Source: Paracoccus wurundjeri (GTDB lineage Bacteria; Pseudomonadota; Alphaproteobacteria; Rhodobacterales; Rhodobacteraceae). From it: a DNA stretch of 64,000 nucleotides. The position numbers were made by a program, and so were the translations under genes. Below, one piece after another: positions 26,844-36,070 of the stretch (its first letter is position 1; each line of letters begins with the position of its first letter). Below the pieces are notes generated by a model, which saw only the letters and a list, made by a program, of their open reading frames with translations, ran no database searches and was not told the DNA's origin. The DNA lies in contig NZ_JAUUTZ010000009.1 of the NCBI RefSeq assembly GCF_030678915.1, positions 1 through 64,000 on the forward strand, in the 5' to 3' direction.

Positions 26844-27782
26844 ATGCTATCGAATATCGCCATCGTTCTGCCCATCTTTGCATTGATTTTCACCGGCTGG
26901 ATCACATCGCGGCTTGGTGCGCTTGGTCCCGGCGCAACGCGCGAGGTCAACCGGCTGGTGGTCTATCTTGCTCTTCCGGCGATGCTGTTCGATATCATGG
27001 CCAATGCCGATCCCGCCGCGATCTGGCAACCCGGCTTCATCGCCGCCTTCATGACCGGTTGTGCTGTGGTCTTCGCCGCGACCCTGGCGCTGCGGCTGAG
27101 GCAGGGAAGTCATCTGGCGGATGCCGCGATCGACGGGCTGAATTCGGGATATGCCAATGTGGGTTTCATGGGCTTTCCGCTGATCGCCGCAATCATGGGC
27201 CCCGAGGGGCTGGCGGCGACGCTGATCGCAACCATCATCACCGCCTGTATTCTTTTCTCTGTCGCGATCATCCTGATCGAAAGCGCCCTGCAAAGCGCGG
27301 CGCGGCGGCGTGACATCGCCCGCAGGACGTTTCTGTCGCTGGTGAAGAACCCGCTGCTGGTGGCGCCATTGCTGGGCGCGATCTTCATGATCAGCGGAAT
27401 CGCCATGCCACCGGCGCTTGACACCTATCTTGCATTGCTGGGAGGGGCGGCGCCTCCTTGCGCGTTGGTCGTGCTTGGCCTGTTTCTGGCCCAGAATTCA
27501 GGCCGTCGCCCGCGTGCGGGTGGCGGGGTGCAGGCCGCGTTGATTGGTCTGAAGCTGGTCGGGCAGCCGCTTGTCACCTGGGTCGTGGCGGTGCCGGTTC
27601 TGGGTCTGCCGCCCCTGATGGCGCAGGCCGCGGTTCTGCTTGCGGCACTGCCAACCGGCACGGGCCCGTTCATGCTGGCAGAGTTTCACGAGCGGGAAGC
27701 ATTGCTTACGGGACGGGTGATCCTGATCTCGACCGTGCTGTCGCTGATAAGCCTGCCGCTGCTTATGGCGGTCTGGCAATGA
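26844..27782 (+). CDS. AEC-family (auxin efflux carrier-like) permease
   Basis: This 312-residue membrane protein has about ten membrane segments. It has the family's N-terminal NRLVVYLALPAMLFDIMA and the C-terminal LLAALPTGTGPFMLAE region with the conserved Pro-Thr-Gly. AEC proteins export carboxylates such as malonate or malate, or other anions. It sits downstream of kynU on the same strand, so an aromatic or keto acid is possible, but that is inference. Confidence 0.88.
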   Translation: MLSNIAIVLPIFALIFTGWITSRLGALGPGATREVNRLVVYLALPAMLFDIMANADPAAIWQPGFIAAFMTGCAVVFAATLALRLRQGSHLADAAIDGLNSGYANVGFMGFPLIAAIMGPEGLAATLIATIITACILFSVAIILIESALQSAARRRDIARRTFLSLVKNPLLVAPLLGAIFMISGIAMPPALDTYLALLGGAAPPCALVVLGLFLAQNSGRRPRAGGGVQAALIGLKLVGQPLVTWVVAVPVLGLPPLMAQAAVLLAALPTGTGPFMLAEFHEREALLTGRVILISTVLSLISLPLLMAVWQ

Positions 27783-27842
27783 TCCATGCGCTTCATCGTT
27801 AACTGACGCCAAAAAACGGCGAAAGGCCGGTGAACCCCGCCT

Positions 27843-27865
27843 GCCCGGACAAGTTGCTGCCGGGC
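27843..27865. terminator. Hairpin between convergent genes
   Basis: GCCCGG (27843-27848) pairs with CCGGGC (27860-27865) in the 89-base gap between the convergent AEC permease and small membrane protein genes. It may stop transcription from both sides. The stem is short. Confidence 0.4.
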
Positions 27866-27871
27866 GGCAGG

Positions 27872-28111
27872 TCAGGCAAGCGTCCCGATAAAGAATCCGA
27901 TTGCCGCGAATATCAGTCCGAACAGGATTGCGTTCTGCGTGAATGACTTGTGCGGACCGAAAGGCGCGGTGTCGGGATCACGGCCCTTGCCCGCCATAAA
28001 ATCCTCTTTCCGCTTTTGATGGGCCGCCTGCAGATGCTGCATGCGAAATACCAATGCAATGGCTGGCCCGCCCAGAAGACCCATGATGAGGGCCATGATG
28101 ATGGATTGCAA
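27872..28111 (-). CDS. Small two-helix membrane protein
   Basis: This 79-residue protein has a hydrophobic N-terminal helix (IIMALIMGLLGGPAIALVF), a charged middle (QAAHQKRKEDFMAGKGRDPD) and a C-terminal membrane helix (AILFGLIFAAIGFFIGTLA). The start is TTG at 28111, decided by AAGGAG placed seven bases upstream. I do not recognise a family with certainty. Both ends likely face the same side of the membrane with the charged loop opposite. Confidence 0.65.
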   Translation of the reverse strand: MQSIIMALIMGLLGGPAIALVFRMQHLQAAHQKRKEDFMAGKGRDPDTAPFGPHKSFTQNAILFGLIFAAIGFFIGTLA

Positions 28112-28331
28112 TTGATCACTCCTTTTTGCCGTCAGTCATATCCGGACCCTGGATGGCCGGGATAGGTTCCCTCTTGGTCATTTATGAGGCCTTCTGGCTG
28201 AAATTCACAGATTTTTCATGCCAAGCGCCGCAAGATGCCGCAAAGCTTCTGCCGGCGGTTCCTGAATGGCCGCAATATCGGGCAGTCTGCCGGAACAGGA
28301 AATGCCGGGACTGCGGTCAATAGGCCCTGAC

Positions 28332-28778
28332 CTATGCGACCTTATCCGCATCCTGACCGGCAAGGGATTTCAGGATCAGATCAAGGATCTCCCGCGAACG
28401 CACCAGATCGGAAAGTGGATACCGATCCAGCGACTGCATGAAAGCCTCGGCTGCCTCTGCCAGGATTCGTGGCAGGGTGCAGGCAGGTGCGATCACGCAG
28501 CCGGCGCATTCGACAAGCGCAGCATGTCCTTCGGTATGCCGGACGATCTCGCCTATGGTGACTTCCCCGGCAGGTCTGCCCAGCCTGACGCCGCCATGTC
28601 TTCCGCGAACGGTCTCGATAAAGCCCGCGCGGGACAGGTCGTTGACGACCTTCATCAGATGGTTCTGCGAGATGGCATGAGCATGCGCAATCTCCCGGAT
28701 CGAGGAAAGCTCGTCCGGGCGGGCGGCCAGATGTGTCATCAGGCGCAATGCGTAATCTGTATAGCGGGTCAGCTTCAT
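28332..28778 (-). CDS. nsrR: Rrf2-family nitric-oxide sensor repressor NsrR
   Basis: This 148-residue Rrf2 regulator has a winged helix (MKLTRYTDYALRLMTHLA and HAISQNHLMKVVNDLSRAGF) and the iron-sulfur cysteines of NsrR in ECAGCVIAPAC (Cys 91, 94, 100; spacing C-x2-C-x5-C). Nitric oxide destroys the cluster and releases DNA. It is divergent from hmp, its classical target, and the 83-base gap contains two NsrR-like palindromes. Confidence 0.95.
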   Translation of the reverse strand: MKLTRYTDYALRLMTHLAARPDELSSIREIAHAHAISQNHLMKVVNDLSRAGFIETVRGRHGGVRLGRPAGEVTIGEIVRHTEGHAALVECAGCVIAPACTLPRILAEAAEAFMQSLDRYPLSDLVRSREILDLILKSLAGQDADKVA

Positions 28779-28788
28779 TTTGTCACAT

Positions 28789-28811
28789 TACATGCATTTT
28801 ATCTACATGTA
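28789..28811. promoter_or_regulatory. NsrR-type operator 1
   Basis: TACATGCA (28789-28796) and TACATGTA (28804-28811) are inverted arms with one mismatch around 7 bases, the 23-base layout of NsrR sites. It is next to the nsrR start, so it probably gives autoregulation. Confidence 0.7.
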
Positions 28812-28824
28812 TATGATCGCATAT

Positions 28825-28847
28825 AAGATGCAGAAAATATACATGTA
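28825..28847. promoter_or_regulatory. NsrR-type operator 2
   Basis: AAGATGCA (28825-28832) and TACATGTA (28840-28847) form a second 23-base site centred 36 bases from the first. The left arm matches the known NsrR half-site AAGATGYA. It lies 14 bases before the hmp start and would block hmp expression. Confidence 0.7.
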
Positions 28848-28861
28848 TAAGGAAGCTCTCC

Positions 28862-30055
28862 ATGTCGAACCATCTTTCCGCTGAAACCGTCGCTGTCGTG
28901 AAGGCCACCGTGCCGGCCATCGCCGAGCATGGTGCGACGATCACCGAGGTCATGTATCGACGTCTGTTCGAGGACGAGCATATCGCGCGCCTTTTCAACC
29001 AGGCGAACCAGAAAAGCGGCGCGCAGCGTTTCGCGCTGGCGAATGCCGTTCTGGCTTATGCGCAGAATATCGACAATCCGGGGGCGCTTGCATCGGCGGT
29101 CGAACGGATCGCGCAGAAGCATGTCGGTTATGCGATCCTGCCCGAGCATTATCCCTATGTCGCGACTGCGCTGCTTGGCGCCATTGAAGAGGTGCTTGGC
29201 GACGCCGCGACGCCGGAAATTCTTGCTGCCTGGGGTGAGGCCTATTGGTTCCTCGCGGATATCCTGAAGGGACGCGAGGCCGGCATTCGCGAGGAAATCG
29301 AAGCGCAGACCGGGGGGTGGACCGGATGGCGCCATTTTGCCATCACAGAAAGGCGGGCTGAAAGCGACCAGATCATGTCCTTCACGCTGCGTCCCGAAGA
29401 TGGCGCGCCGGTCATCCGGCACAGGCCGGGACAATATCTGACCCTTCGCTTCGACACGGCGGGGCTGAAAGGCGTGATCAGGAATTATTCGATTTCCTGC
29501 GGGCCGAATAACGATCACTACCGGATCACCGTCAAGCGCGAGCCGGACGGGGAAGCGTCACGATTCCTGCATGACCGGGCCGCAATTGGCAGCATTTTCG
29601 AGTTGACCGCACCGGCGGGCGATTTCTACCTTCGCGAGGTTCCCGATCGGCCGGTTGTGCTGCTTTCGGGTGGTGTCGGGCTTACGCCGATGGTCAGCAT
29701 GCTTGAGGAAATCGCCGATAAGCATAAAGCGCTGCCCGCCTATTTCATTCACGGTACGACAGATCGCCATAGCCATGCCCTTGCTGCCCATATCCGCCAG
29801 CTTGCGCGGCAGCATGGCAATACCGAGATCGCGACCTTCTACGAACGGATGGAGCCGGCCGATGCCGCATATGAGGGATATATCTCTGTGGACTGGCTGA
29901 AATCCGAACTGCCGCTGAATGAGGCGGATATTTTCCTCTGCGGTCCCAGACCGTTCCTTCGGCATTACGTTTCCAGCCTGATCGGCGCGAATGTGTCGCC
30001 GGATCGCATTCATTATGAATTCTTCGGGCCTACGGACGAAATACTTGCCGCCTGA
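28862..30055 (+). CDS. hmp: Flavohemoglobin (nitric oxide dioxygenase)
   Basis: This 397-residue enzyme turns nitric oxide and oxygen to nitrate with NAD(P)H. The globin domain (1 to about 140) has the B10 Tyr (MYRRLF, Tyr 32) and proximal His in AQKHVGYAI (His 87). The FAD domain has HRPGQYLTLRF and RNYSISCGPN. The NAD domain has LLSGGVGLTPMVSML and ends with HYEFFGP. ATG 28862 follows AAGGAAG. Controlled by NsrR from the divergent gap. Confidence 0.96.
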   Translation: MSNHLSAETVAVVKATVPAIAEHGATITEVMYRRLFEDEHIARLFNQANQKSGAQRFALANAVLAYAQNIDNPGALASAVERIAQKHVGYAILPEHYPYVATALLGAIEEVLGDAATPEILAAWGEAYWFLADILKGREAGIREEIEAQTGGWTGWRHFAITERRAESDQIMSFTLRPEDGAPVIRHRPGQYLTLRFDTAGLKGVIRNYSISCGPNNDHYRITVKREPDGEASRFLHDRAAIGSIFELTAPAGDFYLREVPDRPVVLLSGGVGLTPMVSMLEEIADKHKALPAYFIHGTTDRHSHALAAHIRQLARQHGNTEIATFYERMEPADAAYEGYISVDWLKSELPLNEADIFLCGPRPFLRHYVSSLIGANVSPDRIHYEFFGPTDEILAA

Positions 30056-30138
30056 CTTTTCAGTCTCGGGTGGGGCGTTGTTGAATCGAAAACGCCGGTC
30101 ACTTGCGTCCCGCGATGGCCGGGGGCCAGCCCCCGGAC

Positions 30139-30165
30139 CCCCGAGGTATTTGGACAAAGAAGAAG
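30139..30165 (+). repeat. Intergenic 3'-end repeat, copy 3
   Basis: Identical 27-base element, 84 bases after the hmp stop and in the same orientation. It is preceded by the hairpin GGGGGC-CA-GCCCCC (30121-30134). The right flank shares GGCGCGATATGCTTTG with copy 1. It lies between the convergent hmp and ribulokinase genes. Confidence 0.85.
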
Positions 30166-30304
30166 GGAAGGAGAGATGCCGGGCAGGCGCGATATGCTTT
30201 GATGGGGGACCGGGTTTTGCCCTCGCAGAAACTCATGCCGCCTGCTCTGTCGGTTCCGCTTTATCCCGGCCGGGATGAAACTGGCTCAGAATGCGGCGGG
30301 CTAT

Positions 30305-31903
30305 TCATCCAAACGACCTGCCGACATTCTGCAAGGCGCAGAATGCGTCATAGCGCCTTTGATGAAGCGTTCCGGTTTCGGCGGAAGGCATATATTCGGA
30401 TGATCTTGCCGACATGCTTTTCATTGCCTCTGGCATCGTGGCGTAAACTCCGGCTGCGACGGCGCCAAGGATGGCGGAACCGGCAAGCACCGGCTCTTCC
30501 GCCTGCACCGAGACCAGCGGCTTGCCCGCCGCATCCGCAATAAGCTGACGCACCAGCGGCGATTGCCCCGCTCCGCCCGAGATGACGATCCGCTCGACCG
30601 AGGCTCCGGCGCGGTCCTGGGCTTCGATGATCTGGCGCAGGCCATAGCCGATGCCGGAAAGCCCGGCGATATAAAGCGCGACAAGATTGTCGATGTCGCG
30701 CTCCATGCCAAGCCCGGCGATGATCGCGCGGGCATGGGGATCGCCGAAAGGCGCGCGGTTGCCCAGAAATTCCGGAACGACATGCAGCCCTCCGGCAAGC
30801 ATGATGGCCTCCGAAGGTGAGACCGCCGCCGCCGCACGTTCGGCCAGCCAGACCGGCAGGGATTGGCCCGCGTCCTGTGCCGCCTTCTCTGCTTCGGCGG
30901 CGGCCGGGTGGAATGACAAAAGCTGATCCATCGCCGCCCCGGCTGCGGATTGCCCACCCTCGTTCAGCCACATGCCCGGCACCATCGCCTGATAATAGGG
31001 CCCCCAGACACCCGGAACGAAGACCGGCCCATCCGTCGAGGTCATGGTGCAGGACGAGGTGCCGAAGACATAGGCGAGGTTCGATTGCGGCGTACCCTGA
31101 ACGCCCACGGTGCCGATCCCCCCGGCATGGGCGTCGATCAGCCCCGCCGCGACCGCCGTGCCGGGCATGAGGCCAAGATCCTTCGCTGCCTGTTCCGACA
31201 GGCCCCGCCCCAAGGCGGTGCCGGGCGCGACGACATTCTGTCCGATCCGGGCGAAATCCTCATCCGCCAGTTCATTCAGGCCGATCCGGTGGAAATAATC
31301 GGGATCCCAGCGGTTCTCATGCGCCAGATAGGTCCATTTGCAGGTCACGGTGCAGGCAGAACGGGAAAGATCGCCGGTTGCCCGCCATGTCAGGAAATCG
31401 GCGAGATCCAGGAATTGCCATGCATTGGCATAGGTATCCGGAAGGTTCTCTTTCAGCCATAACAGCTTGGGTGTCTCCATCTCGGGCGAGATCACGCCGC
31501 CGACATAGCGCAGCACCGGATGGCCAGTGGCGTTGATCCGTTCGGCCTGCTGAATGGCGCGGTGGTCCATCCAGACGATGATATTCCGCTGCGGATCGCC
31601 CGACTGGCTGACGGTCAAAGCCGTGCCGCCTTCTCCCAGCACGACAAGCGAACAGGTCGCGTCGAAACCGATCCCCCTGACATCGGCCGGATCGATCCCG
31701 GCATTGCCCAGCGCCTCGCGGGTGGAGGCGCAGACGGCGGACCAGATATCTTCGCTGGATTGCTCGACGACATCCGCGCCCTCGCGCCAGATCGTGATAT
31801 CGCGCTTGGCCACGGCCAGCATGTGTCCGGCGGTATCAAAAATTCCGGCCCGCGCGCTGCCCGATCCGACATCGACGCCCAGGAAAAACCCTTGCTTCGT
31901 CAT
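30305..31903 (-). CDS. FGGY-family carbohydrate kinase, D-ribulokinase type
   Basis: This 532-residue FGGY kinase has GVDVGSGSARAG at the N-terminus (phosphate 1 loop), GIGFDATCSLVVLG, typical of the ribulokinase branch, and ISGGAGQSPLVRQLIAD near the C-terminus (adenosine loop). It would phosphorylate D-ribulose to D-ribulose 5-phosphate. GGAGGAAG precedes ATG 31903. It follows the SDR dehydrogenase by 18 bases, consistent with ribitol oxidised to ribulose and then phosphorylated. Confidence 0.88.
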   Translation of the reverse strand: MTKQGFFLGVDVGSGSARAGIFDTAGHMLAVAKRDITIWREGADVVEQSSEDIWSAVCASTREALGNAGIDPADVRGIGFDATCSLVVLGEGGTALTVSQSGDPQRNIIVWMDHRAIQQAERINATGHPVLRYVGGVISPEMETPKLLWLKENLPDTYANAWQFLDLADFLTWRATGDLSRSACTVTCKWTYLAHENRWDPDYFHRIGLNELADEDFARIGQNVVAPGTALGRGLSEQAAKDLGLMPGTAVAAGLIDAHAGGIGTVGVQGTPQSNLAYVFGTSSCTMTSTDGPVFVPGVWGPYYQAMVPGMWLNEGGQSAAGAAMDQLLSFHPAAAEAEKAAQDAGQSLPVWLAERAAAAVSPSEAIMLAGGLHVVPEFLGNRAPFGDPHARAIIAGLGMERDIDNLVALYIAGLSGIGYGLRQIIEAQDRAGASVERIVISGGAGQSPLVRQLIADAAGKPLVSVQAEEPVLAGSAILGAVAAGVYATMPEAMKSMSARSSEYMPSAETGTLHQRRYDAFCALQNVGRSFG

Positions 31904-31921
31904 GGCTTCCTCCGGTTGCGC

Positions 31922-32650
31922 TTACAGATCGACGCTGTTGGGCAGGATGACGAGATCGCGGATCACCACACCGCGCGGACGGGTCAGCATGAACAGCACC
32001 GCATGCGCGACCACTTCAGGTTGCATCAGCGAGCCGTTAGCCAGCGCCTCTTCCATCTTGGCCTTGGGCCAGTCGTCCAACAGCGCGGTGACGACCGGAC
32101 CGGGCAGCACCGCGCCCATGCGGATGCCGTGCTGCGACACCTGCCGCCGCGTCGCGTGCAGAAATGCCTGCACGGCGAATTTCGAGGCGGTATAGATCGG
32201 CTCCCACACGACCGGAACGACGCCTGCCACGGATGAGGTGAAGATCACGTCGCCGGTCTTGCGCTCGATCATGCCGGGCAGCACCGCCCGCACACAGCGG
32301 AAAGCCGCATTGATATTCAGATGCAGCATGCGGTCCCACTGGTCGGGATCGCCCTCGGCCGCTGCTCCGCCGACATAGGCCCCGGCATTTGCGTGCAGAA
32401 TGTCCAGCGGTCCGGCGATCCTGCCGATCTTATCCGCCATGCCATCGATCTGCGCGCCATCCATCAGGTCAAGCACCAGCGGCTTCGCTTTTGGTCCCAG
32501 TTCCTCGCACAGCGCGGTCAGTTTGTCTTCGGCCCGGTCGATCAGGACGACGGTCGCGCCCTCGGACAGCATGGCTTTCGCGCAGGCAAGCCCGATCCCC
32601 GAGGCGGCGCCCGTGACCGCAGCCACCTTGCCTTTCAATTCTTCGCTCAT
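31922..32650 (-). CDS. Short-chain dehydrogenase, ribitol 2-dehydrogenase-like
   Basis: This 242-residue SDR has the NAD motif TGAASGIG (residues 13-20), NAG (88-90) and catalytic Ser 140, Tyr 153 and Lys 157 (YTASK). Next to a ribulokinase and an RbsABC-type importer, the likely reaction is ribitol to D-ribulose. Other pentitols or hexitols cannot be excluded. GGAG before ATG 32650 supports the start. Confidence 0.85.
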   Translation of the reverse strand: MSEELKGKVAAVTGAASGIGLACAKAMLSEGATVVLIDRAEDKLTALCEELGPKAKPLVLDLMDGAQIDGMADKIGRIAGPLDILHANAGAYVGGAAAEGDPDQWDRMLHLNINAAFRCVRAVLPGMIERKTGDVIFTSSVAGVVPVVWEPIYTASKFAVQAFLHATRRQVSQHGIRMGAVLPGPVVTALLDDWPKAKMEEALANGSLMQPEVVAHAVLFMLTRPRGVVIRDLVILPNSVDL

Positions 32651-32662
32651 GATGATTTCTCC

Positions 32663-33913
32663 TTATGCGCGGCCGTGGCTGGCGCGGGATTGCCGGGCAA
32701 GCGAGTCGACGACAACGGCGATGGCCAGCACCGCGCCGGTGATCATATAGCGCAGCGAGGAACTGAGGTTCAGCAGCGTCAGGCCGTTGGAAATCGCCTG
32801 AATCACCAGAATGCCCAGCAATGCCGACCAGGCCGATCCCCGCCCGCCGAACAGCGAGGTGCCGCCGATCACCGCCGCGGCGATAGCGTTCAGGTTCACG
32901 TCGCCGGTCCCCGCTTGCTGACTGGAGGATGCCAGCCGTGCTGCCGACAGCACACCGCCCAATGCGGCCAGTGTCGAACACAGCATGAAGGCCGACAGCC
33001 GGATCCGGTTCACATTGATCCCGGAACGCCGCGCTGCTTCGGTGTTTCCGCCGACCGCGAACATCGAGCGGCCCCATTTGGTGCGGGTAAGCGCATAATT
33101 CATGATTACGACCAGCAGGACGAACAGCCCGAACATATAGGGCACGCCGCGTCCCTGATTCAGATAGATGACTGCAATCAGCAGCGCCGCCGTTAGCATT
33201 GCGGTCTTGGCAATCAATACGCTGATCCCGGCATTCGACAGATTTGCCGCAGCCCGCAATCGCATGGTGCGCAATCCCTGCGCCAGCATGACAATCCCCG
33301 GCACCACCGCCAGAACATAACTTAGCCACGCGGGCATGATCATGACCTGACCGAACCGGACCAGCGGCGAGCTATAGCTAAGGTTGATCGAGCCGGTTGG
33401 CCCAAGGATGTAAAGCTGCATCCCCAGCATCGCCAGAAGCCCGGCCAGTGTCGAGACGAAGCTCGGCATGCCGAAACGGTTCAGCAACATCCCGTAGATC
33501 AGCCCCATAACTGCGCCCGCAGACAATGCGGCAAGAATGGCCACCACGACCGGCAGGCCCATATTGATCCACAGCACGCCAACCATCGCCGAGGCAAGAC
33601 CGCTCATCGAGCCGACCGAAAGGTCGATCTGGCCAAGCATCAGCACGCAGACGATGCCCAGCGAGATGCAGCCGATGGCGGCGGCGTCGAATAACAGGTT
33701 CACAAGGTTGTTCGGGGCCAGAAAGACCGGGTTCAGCGAAGTGAAGACCACCGCGATCAGCACCAGTCCCACGGCCACCGGCAGCATTCCCAGATCACCG
33801 GAACGAACGCGGTCGATAAAGGCGCGGATGGCACCGGCGATGCCCTCGTCATGGCGGACGCGGCTGTCCGAGCGATCGAGAGCAGGCGAGGTCTTGGGAT
33901 CGGGCATGGTCAT
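32663..33913 (-). CDS. Sugar ABC permease, RbsC-type
   Basis: This 416-residue permease, longer than RbsC (about 320), has a charged N-terminal tail and about ten membrane segments. The family motifs are VCVLMLGQIDLSVGSM and GTSLFGGRGSAWSALLG. ATG 33913 overlaps the ATPase stop as ATGA, so the two are translationally coupled. It forms the channel for the polyol importer. Confidence 0.92.
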   Translation of the reverse strand: MTMPDPKTSPALDRSDSRVRHDEGIAGAIRAFIDRVRSGDLGMLPVAVGLVLIAVVFTSLNPVFLAPNNLVNLLFDAAAIGCISLGIVCVLMLGQIDLSVGSMSGLASAMVGVLWINMGLPVVVAILAALSAGAVMGLIYGMLLNRFGMPSFVSTLAGLLAMLGMQLYILGPTGSINLSYSSPLVRFGQVMIMPAWLSYVLAVVPGIVMLAQGLRTMRLRAAANLSNAGISVLIAKTAMLTAALLIAVIYLNQGRGVPYMFGLFVLLVVIMNYALTRTKWGRSMFAVGGNTEAARRSGINVNRIRLSAFMLCSTLAALGGVLSAARLASSSQQAGTGDVNLNAIAAAVIGGTSLFGGRGSAWSALLGILVIQAISNGLTLLNLSSSLRYMITGAVLAIAVVVDSLARQSRASHGRA

Positions 33914-34701
33914 TGCTTCACCTCTTCCAGCTTGCGCGCACGGCGGCGCGACACGGAATTTTCGGACGCGCCGGTAATTGCGGCGACCAGTTCCTCATGT
34001 GTGGTTTCCTGCGTGAACACGCCATTATTGCGGCCAAGGCGCAGCACCACGATGCGGTCGGCGACGGCGCGCACATCCTCCATATTATGCGAGATCAGGA
34101 CGACGCCGTGACCCCGGTCGCGCACCCGTTCGATCAGGTTCAGCACCTCGGCGGTCTGCGCCACGCCAAGCGCGGCGGTGGGTTCGTCCAGCATGATGAT
34201 TTTCGGGTCCAGCAGCAGCGACCGGGCAATAGCGACGGTCTGACGCTGCCCGCCCGACAGTGAGGCGATCGGTTCGCGGACCGAGGGGATACGGGCAGCC
34301 AGTTCCTGCAGCAATGTCCAGGCGCGAACCTCCATCTGCACCTCGTCCAGTGCCCAGGGACCGATTTCATGGCCCAGAAACAGATTCGCGACCACATCGA
34401 GGTTTTCGCAAAGCGCCAGATCCTGAAAGACCGTGGCGATGCCCATTTCCAGCGCGGTGCCGGGACTGTCCAGCGTCACGGGTTTGCCCATGAATTCAAT
34501 GCTGCCCGCCGTGGGCTGATGAACACCGGCCAGCACTTTGACCAGCGTCGATTTACCGGCACCGTTATCGCCCACAAGCGCGACGACCTCGCCTGCATGG
34601 ATGTCCAGTTCGATATCGCTAAGCGCCGAGACCGCGCCGAACTGCTTGGAGACGCCGCGCAGTTTCAGGATCGGCTCTTGCGCCGTTGTCTGGCTGGTCA
34701 T
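33910..34701 (-). CDS. Sugar ABC ATPase, single-domain RbsA-like
   Basis: This 263-residue ATPase with one nucleotide-binding domain differs from the two-domain RbsA. It shows Walker A GDNGAGKST, signature LSGGQRQT, Walker B IIMLDEPTAALGV and switch His in LISHNM. GGGAGGAAATCG before ATG 34701 fixes the start over an upstream in-frame one. It pairs with the RbsC-type permease and the binding protein. Confidence 0.93.
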   Translation of the reverse strand: MTSQTTAQEPILKLRGVSKQFGAVSALSDIELDIHAGEVVALVGDNGAGKSTLVKVLAGVHQPTAGSIEFMGKPVTLDSPGTALEMGIATVFQDLALCENLDVVANLFLGHEIGPWALDEVQMEVRAWTLLQELAARIPSVREPIASLSGGQRQTVAIARSLLLDPKIIMLDEPTAALGVAQTAEVLNLIERVRDRGHGVVLISHNMEDVRAVADRIVVLRLGRNNGVFTQETTHEELVAAITGASENSVSRRRARKLEEVKQ

Positions 34702-34790
34702 TCGATTTCCTCCCGGAATGCGGGTGCGCGCGGGATGAGCGCGCACCGTGTTCTTGGGGTTCCGTTTCGCAGGATGCAGAGTTGCCGGAC

Positions 34791-35840
34791 CTATTCCAGA
34801 ATACCCAATTCCTTGCAGGCATCTGCATATTCCGCCGTACAGACTTCTTCGGGCGTCTGGATGCCCTTGTCGAAGATCTCGGCCTTGATGTTTTCGCGCG
34901 TGACCACGGCAGGCACGAACAGTTCGGAAGGCGTGTCGTACAGCGTCGTCTTGGCCTCGGGCGTCTCACCTTTCAGGAAGGTGGCGACGACTTCGGCGGC
35001 GGCGCGGGCCACGATCTCGGACGGTTTCGAGATGGTGTTGTACTGATCGCCCGCGATGATCAGTTGCAGCGCCGCGATGGTCGCGTCATTGCCGGTGACC
35101 GGCGGCACCGGATCGACCCCGGCGGCCTTCAATGCGGCAATGGCGCCGCCTGCGGTACCGTCATTGGCGGCGACGATGCCGGTGATCTCATCGCCAAAGC
35201 GGGTGATCTGGCCAGCGGCCCATTCCTGCGCCTTGGGCGGTGCCCAGTCGGGCGTGTCATATTCGGCCAAAGTCTCGTATTCCGATCCGTCCAGCGCGGA
35301 ATCGATCCCGTCGCGGATCAGCCCGGCTGCTGCATCGGTGGGCGAACCGTTGATTTGCAGAACGCCCGCGCCTGCCTCGACGCCTTCGGCCTTCAGGTGA
35401 TCAACCAGCGACTGGGCGATGGCCTCGCCGATGCCCTCGTTGTCGAAGGACACATAATAATCGGCCGGAACATCCGGAATCGGGCGGTCATAGGCGATGA
35501 TCTTCACGTCCTGGCTTTGGGCGATCTGCACCAACCCGGCGGCCGCCGAACTGTCGACCGGATCCAAAACCACGATCTTCGCCCCTTGCGCGATGACCGA
35601 GTTGATCTGCTGCTGCTGCAACGAGGCATCGGCATTGGCGTTCTGGTAAACCACGGTGCAATCCGGGCACAGTTCATCCATGGCGGCCTTGAAGCCCGGG
35701 AAATCATGCTCTTCATATCGCGTCGAGGCCTGATCCGGCATCAGGAATGCGACGGTCGCCGCTTCCTGGGCCAGCGCGGCGGTGCTCAAAAGGCCCGTCA
35801 CCAGCGCCGAAGCGGCGGCGATCGAATATCGTTTCTTCAT
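34791..35840 (-). CDS. Sugar ABC binding protein, RbsB-type
   Basis: This 349-residue periplasmic protein has a signal peptide ending TAALAQE (about residue 25). The mature chain has the family features IAYDRPIPDVPADYYVSFDN, GSPTDAAAGLIRDG and IVAANDGTAGGAIAALKAAG. It is the first gene of the transporter operon, transcribed away from the LacI regulator. GGAGG precedes ATG 35840. Confidence 0.93.
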   Translation of the reverse strand: MKKRYSIAAASALVTGLLSTAALAQEAATVAFLMPDQASTRYEEHDFPGFKAAMDELCPDCTVVYQNANADASLQQQQINSVIAQGAKIVVLDPVDSSAAAGLVQIAQSQDVKIIAYDRPIPDVPADYYVSFDNEGIGEAIAQSLVDHLKAEGVEAGAGVLQINGSPTDAAAGLIRDGIDSALDGSEYETLAEYDTPDWAPPKAQEWAAGQITRFGDEITGIVAANDGTAGGAIAALKAAGVDPVPPVTGNDATIAALQLIIAGDQYNTISKPSEIVARAAAEVVATFLKGETPEAKTTLYDTPSELFVPAVVTRENIKAEIFDKGIQTPEEVCTAEYADACKELGILE

Positions 35841-35978
35841 CTCGAGTCTCCTCCAATTGTCACATGCCCCAACAGGGGCAGCCCGGCGGAACGGGCATCC
35901 CGCAGAAGCGGGATTCACGCCGCTTTCAGCAATTTCCTGACCAGTTCTTCCCACTAGCACAACCGATAGAGCATGCAC

Positions 35979-35994
35979 GCTCAATCGATTTAGC
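35979..35994. promoter_or_regulatory. LacI-type operator candidate
   Basis: GCTCAATCGATTTAGC is a 16-base palindrome with one mismatched pair and a central CG, the usual form of LacI-family operators. It lies in the divergent gap between the polyol operon and the LacI gene. Confidence 0.6.
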
Positions 35995-36070
35995 AACATT
36001 GTGCAAATTGCGGTTTGCTGTCAAGATGCAAGTCTTCCGGCCATATCGGCCAGTCTGACGGGGCAGCAAT

